A stretch of 38,211 nucleotides of DNA from CAYSAA01 sp964428905. GTDB lineage: Bacteria > Atribacterota > Phoenicimicrobiia > Phoenicimicrobiales > Stramentimicrobiaceae. Position 1 is the first letter of the stretch. Each line of letters begins with the position of its first letter. Location: positions 1 to 38,211 of the forward strand of contig CAYSAA010000193.1 of NCBI GenBank assembly GCA_964428905.1, in the 5' to 3' direction. The notes under the pieces are model-generated. The model ran no database searches. It worked only from the letters and a program-made list of their open reading frames with translations, and was not told where the DNA came from. This document shows, piece by piece, positions 23,815 to 32,113 of this stretch. The position numbers were made by a program, and so were the translations under genes.

Positions 23815-25051
23815 GCCGTTTAAGGCATTACGACCGAGGGCAGAATCAATTTCTGCGGTTAACTCTCCTCCCTATGATGTAGTAAGTCGAAAGGAAGCAG
23901 TAGAGATTATAAAAAGAAATCCTGATTCTTTTCTAAAAGTTGTTAAGCCGGAGGCCACGATTTCTTCTGTTAAAAAACCAGCTTATCATAAATTAGCAGA
24001 AAGATCCGCGGAGATCTTAAGAGATATGATTGACCGGAAGGTAATGATAGTAGAATCTGAGAGATGTCTCTATGTTTATCAGCAAAACGATGGTTATTAT
24101 CAGCGAACTGGTATTGTAGCCTGTCTATCAACAGAAGATTTTCAAAATGGCGTTATTAAACAACATGAAAGAATCAGGGTAAAGACCTGGCAGGAAAGGA
24201 TACAACATATCCGGATAAATAGAGCACATACCGGATGTGCCTTAATGATTTACAGAAGCAATTCTTACATAGAAGAACTTGTACATCAGGCAATGGAAAC
24301 AAAAAATATGATTTATGATTTTATCTCTGATGATAAGGTAAGGAATTGCTGCTGGAAAATTAAGCAGAAAGAAATGATTCTTTCTCTACTGAATGCTTTT
24401 CAAAAGGTAAACAGTCTTTATATTGCTGACGGGCATCATCGTGTTGCAGCAGCAGCAGAAGTTGCTAAAATAGAAAGTAGAAAACAAAAGGCAATAAAGG
24501 GCTTGGATAACGAATATACTTATTTTCCGGCAGTGTTGATACCACACCATCAAATCCGGGTACTCGGCTACCATCGTTTGGTTAAGGATTTACAAGAATT
24601 TTCTTCGAATTATTTTCTGTATAAATTAGAAAAAAGGTTTGAGATAGCAAGATTCATTGCAAACAAACCTTTTCTACCATCGAAAAAACATGAATTTGGT
24701 ATGAATCTGGCTGGCCAGTGGTACAAGTTATTTGTTAAAGATAATAAGATGAAGGAAAGTCAGAACATAATTGATCAGCTTGATGTCTCCATATTACAAA
24801 ATCAGGTTTTGGATCCTCTTTTAAATATTAAAGATCCCCAAAAAAGTAAGAAGATTGAATTTATTGGAGGTAAAGATGCTCTATCACGGATAACAAGCAA
24901 AATCCGGCAGGGTGCCAGAATTGCTTTTACACTTTATCCTATTTTGGTTGATGAGGTGATCAAGGTATCGGATAACAGAGAAATAATGCCCCCAAAGTCT
25001 ACCTGGTTTGAACCAAAACTGAGAAGTGGTATTTTTATCCATTTATTTTAA
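23801..25051 (+). CDS. DUF1015 (COG4198) protein of the serine operon
   Basis: This 416-residue cytoplasmic protein is of the DUF1015 family, often found beside serA and an aminotransferase in anaerobes and without a settled function. It begins EIRPFKALRP, with NSPPYDVVS soon after, the family's usual opening. D210-G-H-H-R214 in YIADGHHRVAAA is the most conserved motif and resembles the DGHHR-type motif of ParB/sulfiredoxin-like serine kinases (SerK, SbnI). The ATG at 23801 lies inside the end of serA; a start at 23762 would put 39 further bases inside serA and is less likely. As the third gene under the T-box it should act on serine or a precursor. The kinase idea is inference only. Confidence 0.85.
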   Translation: MVEIRPFKALRPRAESISAVNSPPYDVVSRKEAVEIIKRNPDSFLKVVKPEATISSVKKPAYHKLAERSAEILRDMIDRKVMIVESERCLYVYQQNDGYYQRTGIVACLSTEDFQNGVIKQHERIRVKTWQERIQHIRINRAHTGCALMIYRSNSYIEELVHQAMETKNMIYDFISDDKVRNCCWKIKQKEMILSLLNAFQKVNSLYIADGHHRVAAAAEVAKIESRKQKAIKGLDNEYTYFPAVLIPHHQIRVLGYHRLVKDLQEFSSNYFLYKLEKRFEIARFIANKPFLPSKKHEFGMNLAGQWYKLFVKDNKMKESQNIIDQLDVSILQNQVLDPLLNIKDPQKSKKIEFIGGKDALSRITSKIRQGARIAFTLYPILVDEVIKVSDNREIMPPKSTWFEPKLRSGIFIHLF

Positions 25052-25100
25052 TTACCATTTTTAAATCATTTAAACCCCCATAATATTTAAAAAAAATTGA

Positions 25101-25160
25101 TTGACATTTAATTTTTTTTGTAATATTCTATATATAGAAAATAATTCTATTTTATAAGAA
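25101..25160 (+). promoter_or_regulatory. Promoter and palindromic operator before the IclR gene
   Basis: TTGACA at 25101-25106 stands 17 bases before TATTCT (25124-25129). Overlapping the -10 is a perfect 14-base palindrome, TTCTATATATAGAA (25126-25139). Six bases later comes a 16-base partial palindrome, TTCTATTTTATAAGAA (25145-25160), and then another TTCTATT half-site (25166 on). The arrangement suits autorepression by the IclR-family protein encoded at 25187. Confidence 0.55.
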
Positions 25161-25186
25161 AGTAATTCTATTATGGAGAGATTGCC

Positions 25187-25972
25187 ATGACTTCTGAACC
25201 TAATTATCCAGTGAAAGCAGTGGCCAGAGCATTGTCTATTTTAGAGGCATTGTTGCATCATCCATCACCAATCAGTATTACTCAATTGAGTCAACAGTTA
25301 GGATTATATCCCAGTAGTGTCCATCGTATGGTAGATACGTTAAAATACTGGGGTTTTATTGAGCAAGTTCCTTATACTCAGGAATACACCCTGGGGTTAA
25401 AGGTAGTGGAACTTGGTATGGCCAAACTTCACCAGCTTAATGTATTCAATGAAGCCACTCCATTTTTAAAACAAATAGCTGAGCAGTTTGATGAAACAGT
25501 GAATCTTGCTGTTTTGGATCAGGGAGAGGTTGTTTATTTAGATAAAGTAGAATCGACTCGAATTGTCAAAGCTATTTTGTATCCGGGGAAAAGGGCACCT
25601 TTTCATTGTACCGCTATTGGAAAAGTTCTCATGGCTTTTCAACCAAAAACGGTACGTTCTAAAATTATTAAGGAGAAAAAATTAACCAGATATAATCAAA
25701 ATACTATCACAGATCCTGAAGTTTTAGAGAATGAATTAATGAAAATAAGGGATTCTGGTTATGCTCTTGATAATGGGGAACAGGTAGAAGAAGTTCATTG
25801 TGTAGCAGTTCCTATTTATGATATACATGGGAAAGTCATTGCCGCCATTAGCATTTCTGCGCCTGCATTTCGGATGGGTACAGAGAAAAAGAAGGAGATA
25901 ATTACTTTTAGCAGAAAGAAAGCAATGGAAATTTCCAAGCGATTAGGATACAAAATTCTTAAAAATAAATGA
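25187..25972 (+). CDS. IclR-family transcriptional regulator
   Basis: This 261-residue regulator has an N-terminal winged helix-turn-helix (about 9-70: VKAVARALSILEALLHH, ITQLSQQLGLYPSSVHRMVDTL) and a C-terminal effector-binding domain (about 80-258). The latter has VNLAVLDQGEVVYLDKVES, FHCTAIGKVLMAF and the late VAVPIYDIHGKVIAAISISAP. All are standard for IclR proteins, which often control aromatic-acid, sugar or amino-acid breakdown. GGAGAG precedes the ATG. Palindromes in its promoter suggest self-control. A similar 16-base sequence stands before the ornithine carbamoyltransferase gene 58 bases downstream, so that gene and the aminotransferase may be its targets. The effector is unknown. 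Confidence 0.9.
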   Translation: MTSEPNYPVKAVARALSILEALLHHPSPISITQLSQQLGLYPSSVHRMVDTLKYWGFIEQVPYTQEYTLGLKVVELGMAKLHQLNVFNEATPFLKQIAEQFDETVNLAVLDQGEVVYLDKVESTRIVKAILYPGKRAPFHCTAIGKVLMAFQPKTVRSKIIKEKKLTRYNQNTITDPEVLENELMKIRDSGYALDNGEQVEEVHCVAVPIYDIHGKVIAAISISAPAFRMGTEKKKEIITFSRKKAMEISKRLGYKILKNK

Positions 25973-25994
25973 TTATTTATCTTTTTTAAAAAAT

Positions 25995-26010
25995 TTCTAT
26001 TTTTAACGAA
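25995..26010 (+). promoter_or_regulatory. Possible IclR operator before ornithine carbamoyltransferase
   Basis: TTCTATTTTTAACGAA matches 13 of 16 positions with the partial palindrome TTCTATTTTATAAGAA in the iclR promoter. It lies between the iclR stop and the carbamoyltransferase start. In such AT-rich DNA, chance similarity is possible. Confidence 0.3.
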
Positions 26011-26030
26011 AAAATTGAGAGGGAAAACAG

Positions 26031-27029
26031 ATGCCTATTAGCTTAAGAAATCGTAACTTAATTACCTTGAAAGATTTTACTAGCAAAGAAATTAGTTTTT
26101 TGTTAGATCTAGCAATTGATCTAAAAAAAGTAAAATATGCTGGAACAGAAGAACAAAAATTAAAAGGTAAAAATATTGCCTTAATATTCGAAAAATCGTC
26201 AACCAGGACCAGATGTGCCTTTGAGGTAGCAGCCTTTGATCAGGGAGCCAATATTACTTACCTGGGGCCAACCGGATCTCAAATGGGTAAAAAGGAGTCT
26301 ATGGAAGATACAGCCAGGGTATTGGGCCGCTATTATGACGGAATAGAATTTCGTGGGTTTAAACAGGAGTCGGTTGAGATATTAGCCCAATATTCCGGTG
26401 CAGTGGTCTGGAATGGTTTGACTGACCTATATCACCCCACCCAGGTTTTGGCTGATTTAATGACTATCAAGGAAAAGGTAACGAAACCGTTGGATGAAGC
26501 AATTCTGGTTTATGCAGGAGATGGGAGAAACAATATGGCCAATTCTCTGCTTATCGCTTCCTCTATTATGGGGATGGAATTCCGGATCATTGCTCCCAGG
26601 TCATTATATCCGGGTGAGGAACTACTAAATGAGGCAAAAAAAATGGCAAAAGAATCCGGGGCAATTATCAAGATAAGCGATGATATGTCGCAGGGTGTAC
26701 AGCATGCGGATGCCATTTATACTGATGTATGGGTATCTATGGGAGAGGAAGACCAGATGGAAGAAAGAATTAAATTATTAAGAGATTATCAGGTCAATAT
26801 GGATATGATTAAAGCTACCCAAAATCCTGATGTAATCTTTATGCATTGTTTGCCTTCTTTTCATGATACCAATACTACAGTAGGAAAGGAGGTTTTTAGA
26901 AAATTCGGATTAAAGTCCATGGAAGTGACTGATGAAGTATTCCGTAGCAAACATTCTGTAGTATTCGATGAAGCAGAAAACCGTATACATACTATTAAAG
27001 CTGTGATGGTGGCAACATTAGGAGGTTAA
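26031..27029 (+). CDS. argF: Ornithine carbamoyltransferase (ArcB/ArgF-like)
   Basis: This enzyme transfers the carbamoyl group between carbamoyl phosphate and ornithine, giving citrulline, or works backwards in arginine deimination. The 332-residue protein has S56-S-T-R-T-R61 for carbamoyl phosphate, DLYHPTQVLADLMT, DGRNNMANSLLI for ornithine, the H272-C-L-P275 motif followed by SFHD, and the close HTIKAVMVATLGG. The length and C-terminus resemble the long catabolic ArcB or enterobacterial ArgF types. No arcA or arcC gene is in the window, so its direction cannot be told; arcB would be equally defensible. GAGAGGG lies before the ATG. It follows the IclR gene and precedes an aminotransferase that could make or use ornithine. 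Confidence 0.92.
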   Translation: MPISLRNRNLITLKDFTSKEISFLLDLAIDLKKVKYAGTEEQKLKGKNIALIFEKSSTRTRCAFEVAAFDQGANITYLGPTGSQMGKKESMEDTARVLGRYYDGIEFRGFKQESVEILAQYSGAVVWNGLTDLYHPTQVLADLMTIKEKVTKPLDEAILVYAGDGRNNMANSLLIASSIMGMEFRIIAPRSLYPGEELLNEAKKMAKESGAIIKISDDMSQGVQHADAIYTDVWVSMGEEDQMEERIKLLRDYQVNMDMIKATQNPDVIFMHCLPSFHDTNTTVGKEVFRKFGLKSMEVTDEVFRSKHSVVFDEAENRIHTIKAVMVATLGG

Positions 27030-27088
27030 CTTGGTTGATATTTGTTATTGTTTTGTTTTTTTCGTTAAGTATGAATAAAATAATTTAG

Positions 27089-28411
27089 ATGAAGGAGATG
27101 ATATTCCTGAGAAAATTTATCTCTCTAAAAACTGAAATTCCCGGACCGAAGTCAAAGGAAATAGCCAAAAAAAGAGAAAAGTATGTAGCAAAACCAATGG
27201 GAGGCTCACTTTCTCCGGGTTATATTGATTATGGAAAAGGGGCGTTGGTGACAGATGTTGACGGAAACCGTTATATTGATTTAACCGGAGGATGGGGATG
27301 TTTGGCTGTAGGCCACGCACATCCGGGTATTGTCAATGTTGTTAAAAGGCAGGTGGAAAAATTTACCCATACCGATTTTACTGCCATTCCCTACGAGTCT
27401 TTTGTGACATTGTCTGAAAAATTATCACAATTAGCACCGGGTAATAGCCCCAAGAATGTTGCTTTGTTTAATTGTGGGGCTGAAGCGATTGAAAATGCTG
27501 TGAAGATTGCAAGAGCCTTTACCGAAAGACCTGGTGTTATTGTTTTTGAAAACTCCTTTCATGGTAGAACCTTATTAACTATGACCATGACCCATAAAGC
27601 GATGCCTTACAAGTATAAATTTGGTCCCTATGCTCCGGAAGTGTATCGATTACCATTCCCTACGCCTTACCATCCCTCTGTTGAACTTGATAATTTCGAG
27701 AGAATTATGACGAATATTGTTAATCCGGAAACAGTTGCTGCTGTTGTTATTGAGCCAATTCAAGGGGAAGGCGGATTCAATGTACCTGCAGATGGATTTT
27801 TAGAACGGGTAAAAGAATTATGTGGCAAATATGGCATGATGATGATTACTGATGAGATTCAAAGTGGGGTTGGGCGAACCGGGAAATTCTTTGCCATTGA
27901 GCATTGGGGTATTGAACCTGATATCATCTGTCTGGCAAAATCGCTGGCTTCGGGATTACCTCTATCTGCAGTAATTGCCCGCAAAGAAATAACAGACAGT
28001 TTACCGGGTGGAACTATTGGCGGTACCTATGTAGGAAATCCTTTAGCTTGTCAGGCTGCTCTTGAAGTCATCCGGATTATTGAAGAAGAAAACCTGTTAG
28101 ATAGAGCCGTCAAAATTGGTGACAGATTAAAGAAAAGATTTTTAGAAATGAAAGAGAAATATGCACTGATAGGTGATGTTCGTGGCATTGGAGCTATGAC
28201 TGCCATAGAATTAGTAAAAAATAGGGAGACTAAAGAACCAGCATCAGAAGAGACAGGGGGAATTGTCCAATATTGCGTTCAACATGGGGTTTTTGTGCCA
28301 AGTGCTGGCATCAATAAGAACCTTTTAAGAATGTTAGTTTCTCTAGTTATAACTGATGAGCAGATAGAAGAAGCATTGGATGTTATTGAAGAAGGGATTG
28401 CCAGAGTGTAG
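27089..28411 (+). CDS. Class III aminotransferase (GABA/ornithine group)
   Basis: This is a pyridoxal-phosphate omega-aminotransferase of up to 440 residues. Visible are TEIPGPKSKEIAKKREKYVA, then DVDGNRYIDLTGGWG, the GAEAIENAVKIAR loop, FENSFHGRT, VIEPIQGEGGF, DEIQSGVGRTGKFFAIEH and the cofactor Lys in CLAKSLASGLPLS. Annotators would call it 4-aminobutyrate aminotransferase. The IPGPK opening is also typical of thermococcal ornithine aminotransferases and broad amino-acid racemases, and the ornithine carbamoyltransferase just upstream favours an ornithine role. The start is unclear: ATG 27089 and 27098 overlap the AAGGAG ribosome site, while a rare CTG at 27107 has better spacing. It is probably co-transcribed with the preceding gene. 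Confidence 0.88.
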   Translation: MKEMIFLRKFISLKTEIPGPKSKEIAKKREKYVAKPMGGSLSPGYIDYGKGALVTDVDGNRYIDLTGGWGCLAVGHAHPGIVNVVKRQVEKFTHTDFTAIPYESFVTLSEKLSQLAPGNSPKNVALFNCGAEAIENAVKIARAFTERPGVIVFENSFHGRTLLTMTMTHKAMPYKYKFGPYAPEVYRLPFPTPYHPSVELDNFERIMTNIVNPETVAAVVIEPIQGEGGFNVPADGFLERVKELCGKYGMMMITDEIQSGVGRTGKFFAIEHWGIEPDIICLAKSLASGLPLSAVIARKEITDSLPGGTIGGTYVGNPLACQAALEVIRIIEEENLLDRAVKIGDRLKKRFLEMKEKYALIGDVRGIGAMTAIELVKNRETKEPASEETGGIVQYCVQHGVFVPSAGINKNLLRMLVSLVITDEQIEEALDVIEEGIARV

Positions 28412-28493
28412 CAAAGGGATATAGTTTTATATATTTGGTTTAGATTCATTTTTTTGTAACTAATTAGGTGGTCTGAAAAAAAGGAGTATTACC

Positions 28494-29042
28494 TTGGAAT
28501 ATTCACATACATCTATCATTATGAACAAAAGGGATATTGATAGAACCTTGCTAAGAATTTCGCATGAGATTATGGAAAAGAATAAAGGTGTAAAAGACAT
28601 AGGTATTATCGGAATCAGGACAAGAGGTGAGTATCTGGCAAGAAGGATTTCAGATTATATCTATAACATAGAAAAAGTGAGCATTCCCGTAGGTGTTTTG
28701 GATATTACCCTTTATAGGGACGATCTCAAGGAAAAGCAGCCCAATGCAATTGTCATGAAAACAGAAATACCCTTTCAGATTGCAGAGAAAAAAATATTAC
28801 TGGTTGATGATGTTCTCTATACCGGAAGAACCATCAGGGCAGCAATGGATGCAATTGTTGATATGGGAAGGCCTCTAAGTATTCAATTGGCTGTATTGAT
28901 TGATCGCGGCCATCGGGAATTTCCTATCCGAGCAGATTATGTAGGGAAAAATGTCCCTACCTCTCATCGGGAGATTGTTAAAGTCAGGTTGGGTGAAATA
29001 GACCAAATGAACCAAGTGGAAATTGTTAAACAAGAACACTAA
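28494..29042 (+). CDS. pyrR: PyrR-like uracil phosphoribosyltransferase/attenuation protein
   Basis: PyrR proteins bind pyr mRNA leaders in response to UMP and also convert uracil plus PRPP to UMP. The 182-residue sequence has the IGIRTRGEYLARRI segment, LDITLYRDDL and the PRPP motif ILLVDDVLYTGRTIRAA, then LIDRGHREFPIRADYVGKNVP, all in the order of Bacillus PyrR. The start is TTG with AAAGGAG eight bases ahead. No pyr biosynthesis genes or PyrR-binding leader hairpin lie nearby, so it seems to work in trans. Its place after carbamoyltransferase and aminotransferase genes may reflect the shared carbamoyl-phosphate pool, though that is speculation. Confidence 0.92.
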   Translation: MEYSHTSIIMNKRDIDRTLLRISHEIMEKNKGVKDIGIIGIRTRGEYLARRISDYIYNIEKVSIPVGVLDITLYRDDLKEKQPNAIVMKTEIPFQIAEKKILLVDDVLYTGRTIRAAMDAIVDMGRPLSIQLAVLIDRGHREFPIRADYVGKNVPTSHREIVKVRLGEIDQMNQVEIVKQEH

Positions 29043-29145
29043 ATTTTGGTTAACAATATTCAGTATAAGGAGATCATTTTAAAAAAGATGGAAGGGCTGG
29101 AGTAATAGAGAGACCTATTATTCAGAACTAATTTTTTTAGGGAGA

Positions 29146-29886
29146 ATGATTGGTAAGAAAGAGGTGAATACAACCAGTAAAATAAATCATTATAAGAAGT
29201 TAACTGAAGATATTAATCGGGGGAAAGTAGAAAGCCTTATTAACGATTTAGTAAAAATACCAAGTCCCTGGTTCGAGGAAGAAGAAATAACAGAATTTGT
29301 GAAACACTATTTGGAAAAAATACATTTAAATCCCTGGCTGCATGCAGTTTCAGACGAAAAAATGATTAAGTTTAAGGGAAATAATGCAATTGCAGCAGTT
29401 GGAAATAATAATGGCCCCGTTATACTTCTAAATGCACATATGGATACAGTGAAAATATGTAGTGGTTGGAAAAGAAATCCCTTTGTTGCACAGGTTGAAG
29501 GGAATCAATGATATGGACAGGGTGCATTGGATATGAAATCAGGGTTAGCTGCTGGGATGATAGCGATAGAATTATTAAAAATAATTGAAAATAAATTACA
29601 GGGCAAAGTCTTGTTTGCCGCTGTTGTTGACGAAGAAGGGCCTTATGGTTTGGGCACAGATGCTTTAATTAGAGATGGCATAACAGACTCATGTGATATG
29701 GCTATTGTAACTGAACCGGCTACTGCCTTTGCACCAAAAGGTGTAAATAATCCCTGCCTGTTTATCGGAGCGAGAGGACGTTATTTATATGAAATTAAAG
29801 TTAAAGGGAAATCTGCTCACGGGGCAATGCCCTATCTAGGAGTTAATGCGCTGGTAGATGCGTCAAAAATTCTTTTAGGAAATTAA
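29146..29886 (+). pseudogene. M20-family peptidase/deacylase, with internal TGA and lost C-terminus
   Basis: One frame continues through a TGA at 29509-29511. Before it: VKIPSPWFEEEEITEFVKHY and LLNAHMDTV with the first metal ligands (His, Asp) of ArgE/DapE-type zinc peptidases. After it: YGQGALDMKSGLAAGM with the bridging Asp, VVDEEGPYGLGTDAL with the Glu pair, and RGRYLYEIKVKGKSAHGAMP from the lid domain. Then the frame stops at 29886, about 245 residues in, while intact members have near 400. The TGA replaces a variable residue before YG, and the C-terminal metal ligand is missing. Nonsense mutation plus truncation is the simplest reading. It might once have acted on an N-acyl amino acid in line with the neighbouring genes. 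Confidence 0.8.
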
Positions 29887-30244
29887 CGGGTCAAAATTTT
29901 AATGCCAACAATTACATTCATAATAACTCTTGGTTATGACATAACCAAAATGAAAGATTGGAAAAAGATTGACTATGAAAAGCTTGGAATTACAACGTGT
30001 CCAGGAAGTTAAAAGTTTATTTACTTAGAAGATAAGAAAAAGAGAGTATCATAATACTCGATTTTAATTTACTTTGAAAAAGTGACTTGTTAGAAAGTGG
30101 TAATGATACACTGGTTAACCATTTGAATACAAATAGAAAAATTATCTCACACCATCTACCACTGCACGACATGAATCGTGTATTAGCTGGATTTGAGAAA
30201 ATGAGGAATTATATTTGGATATTGTCATTTAAAAGGAGTAAGGT
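29887..30244 (+). pseudogene. Decayed region, possible zinc alcohol dehydrogenase tail
   Basis: No intact gene is present. From 30087 a frame reads LLESGNDTLVNHL, then SHHLPLHDMNRVLAGFEKM, which resembles the C-terminal end of medium-chain zinc dehydrogenases, where H-x-PL-x-D-x-N-x-A-L is common. The Gly-rich NAD fold and zinc ligands are not found upstream, so at most the last 50 residues survive. Between 29887 and 30080 another piece (DWKKIDYEKLGITTCPG) looks protein-like but was not recognised. Confidence 0.35.
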
Positions 30245-30979
30245 ATGCATAATTTTCAAAAAAAATACGAAAACGAAATCAATGAAATCATTGAATCTTG
30301 CCATCGCTTAGCTGAATTAGGTTATGTGACTTCCTCGGGTGGAAACATTTCCTTACGTGTAGAGGATAACCTTCTATTGATTACACCAACAAAAACACCC
30401 AAGCGAACTATACATTTTGAGGATATATGTGCAGTAGACTTGGTCGGGAATACTGTTTTTGCCCCAGAGGGTAAAAAATCGACTGGTGAAACCCCTATTC
30501 ATGTACGAATCATGAGAAAGCGGCCAGATGTAGCTGCAATTGTACATGCACATCCGCCAATTCTTACCGGGTTTGCTATAGCTGGTTCAGATTTATTGGC
30601 AAAGCCCTTTTTACCGGAGCCAATAACAGAAGTCGGCCCGATGCTGGTAGTTCCCTATGAGACTCCTCTCACAGATGCTCTATCATTGCAATTTGATGCG
30701 GTGATTGAGAAGTCCAACGGTTTTCTAATGGAAAACCATGGTGCCCTATTGTGCAGTGTCAACAGTGTTTTTGAGGCAGTGGAATTGATGCAGATGATGG
30801 AGTGCATGGGATCATCTGTTTTAACTGCTATTGCATTGGGAAATGCCAAGCCCATAACTGCTAAATATGTGAAAGAAATGGATCAGGTGAGTGTCACACG
30901 ATCCTTGAACATGCCCGGAGCCAGAGGCCGGTTTCATTCTGCAAGCGAATTGTATAATATTAAGGAGGATGAAAAATAA
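30245..30979 (+). CDS. Class II aldolase/L-fuculose-phosphate aldolase-like protein
   Basis: This is a zinc-dependent aldolase or epimerase of the FucA/AraD/MtnB superfamily, 244 residues. GYVTSSGGNISLRV starts the fold, STGETPIHVRIM gives the likely catalytic E82, H101 and H103 (VHAHPP) and H165 (ENHGALL) form the zinc site, and the remaining C-terminal helix carries EAVELMQMME. Substrates of relatives are fuculose-1-phosphate, ribulose-phosphate or similar sugar phosphates; which one here cannot be seen. An AAAGGAG site precedes the ATG. It stands alone between decayed genes and the glycyl-radical pair. A hairpin with a T-run at 31104-31135 separates it from the latter. Confidence 0.85.
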   Translation: MHNFQKKYENEINEIIESCHRLAELGYVTSSGGNISLRVEDNLLLITPTKTPKRTIHFEDICAVDLVGNTVFAPEGKKSTGETPIHVRIMRKRPDVAAIVHAHPPILTGFAIAGSDLLAKPFLPEPITEVGPMLVVPYETPLTDALSLQFDAVIEKSNGFLMENHGALLCSVNSVFEAVELMQMMECMGSSVLTAIALGNAKPITAKYVKEMDQVSVTRSLNMPGARGRFHSASELYNIKEDEK

Positions 30980-31015
30980 GTGTAGATCCTTAGCAAAAAA
31001 GTATCTCAGGGGTTC

Positions 31016-31038
31016 TCAAGGGGAAGAATTCCCCTTGA
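31016..31038 (+). terminator. Ten-base-pair hairpin after the aldolase gene
   Basis: TCAAGGGGAA (31016-31025) pairs perfectly with TTCCCCTTGA (31029-31038) around a three-base loop. There is no T-run behind it, so it may be a processing or stability hairpin instead of a true terminator. Confidence 0.45.
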
Positions 31039-31103
31039 ATATCCTGGAAAGAATTGTTTAAAAGATAGATAAGAGGTCAAGTAAAGAAAAGTATAGAAAA
31101 ATG

Positions 31104-31135
31104 GGGAAGATTTTAGAGACTTTCCCGTTTTTATT
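31104..31135 (+). terminator. Rho-independent terminator candidate
   Basis: GGGAA (31104-31108) pairs with TTCCC (31122-31126) plus one G-U pair, with an eleven-base loop, followed by GTTTTTATTTT. The stem is short, but the T-run is good. It would end the aldolase transcript. Confidence 0.5.
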
Positions 31136-31182
31136 TTACAATGATGAATTTGCTTATAGGCAAAAATATTTGTATTTATTTT

Positions 31183-31201
31183 TATAATTTCATATTATAA
31201 T
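31183..31201 (+). promoter_or_regulatory. TATAAT boxes at the start of the glycyl-radical operon
   Basis: Two TATAAT sequences lie at 31183-31188 and 31196-31201. The second is eight bases before the ATG at 31210, so transcription from it would begin within a base or two of the start codon and give a leaderless mRNA. No good -35 hexamer stands at 17 bases from either, and no ribosome site precedes the gene. Confidence 0.4.
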
Positions 31202-31209
31202 AACTAACT

Positions 31210-32112
31210 ATGCATACAGGGATTATTTTTAATATAAAAAAATTTGCCATCCACGATGGTCCGGGGATTCGTACTACAGTTTTTTTAAAGGGATGTCCGT
31301 TGCGTTGCCGTTGGTGTCATAATCCTGAGAGCCAGCAGGAACAACCGGAAATCGTATTTGATTCCCAAAAATGCATTCAAAGCTATCAATGTATTTCCGC
31401 TTGCCCCAATCAGGCCATTGAAGTCAAAGATGGTTATCCTTATACGGATAAAAAAAAATGCCAGGCCTGTGGTGATTGTATTGATATTTGTCCGGGTCAC
31501 GCCAGAGAGATTACGGGTAAAAAAGTAACTTCAGATGAAGTACTAGAGGAAATTAAAAAAGATCTGATATTCTATCAGGAATCCGGAGGAGGAGTTACTT
31601 TTTCCGGAGGTGAACCATTGCTGCAAATTGATTTTCTGGAAGAACTGCTTTCTTCCTGTCGGGAAGCAGGCATTCGGATAGCGATTGATACCTGTGGCTA
31701 TGCTCCCTGGTCTCATTTTAAGAGGATTGTACATCTGGTTGATTTATGGTTATATGATGTTAAGGTATTGGACTTGGAGAAGCATAAAAAATATACTGGC
31801 GTATCAAACCGGTTGATTTTAGAAAACTTAAGACAACTTTCCAGAGAAACAAGTAGTATTGAAATTCGGATACCCATTATTCCAGGTATGAATGATTCCT
31901 CCGGCGAGGTCGAGCAAATGGCTGAACTGATCCATTTCCTGAAAATCAACAAAGTCAGTCTTTTACCTTTTCATAGGATGGGTCTTGAAAAATATTCTAG
32001 ACTGGGCTTAAAAGAAACGATGAAAGATTTTTCAGAACCTTCAGAAGATCATATTGAAGAGCTGTGTCAGGTATTTCAAAATAGAAATCTACAGGTTGAG
32101 ATCGGAGGCTAA
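31210..32112 (+). CDS. Glycyl-radical enzyme activase (radical SAM)
   Basis: This protein of 300 residues uses S-adenosylmethionine to place the glycyl radical on the partner enzyme encoded one base downstream. The radical SAM cluster is C29-x3-C33-x2-C36 in KGCPLRCRWCHNPE. An inserted ferredoxin-like domain (about 50-100) should hold two more 4Fe-4S clusters: the second set C84, C87, C90, C94 is complete, but the first has C55, Ser58, C61, C65, so one usual Cys is Ser. TFSGGEPLLQ is the SAM-binding GGE motif, and IRIPIIPGMND follows. Neighbour and family suggest the hydroxyproline dehydratase activase (HypE-like). No ribosome site precedes the ATG; the AE stop and the next ATG are separated by one base. 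Confidence 0.93.
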   Translation: MHTGIIFNIKKFAIHDGPGIRTTVFLKGCPLRCRWCHNPESQQEQPEIVFDSQKCIQSYQCISACPNQAIEVKDGYPYTDKKKCQACGDCIDICPGHAREITGKKVTSDEVLEEIKKDLIFYQESGGGVTFSGGEPLLQIDFLEELLSSCREAGIRIAIDTCGYAPWSHFKRIVHLVDLWLYDVKVLDLEKHKKYTGVSNRLILENLRQLSRETSSIEIRIPIIPGMNDSSGEVEQMAELIHFLKINKVSLLPFHRMGLEKYSRLGLKETMKDFSEPSEDHIEELCQVFQNRNLQVEIGG

Positions 32113-32113
32113 A

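Noticed and set aside
29509..29511. TGA as selenocysteine codon in the M20 gene
   Set aside because: The position is not a conserved Cys in the family, the gene is truncated downstream, and I saw no SECIS-like hairpin right after the TGA.
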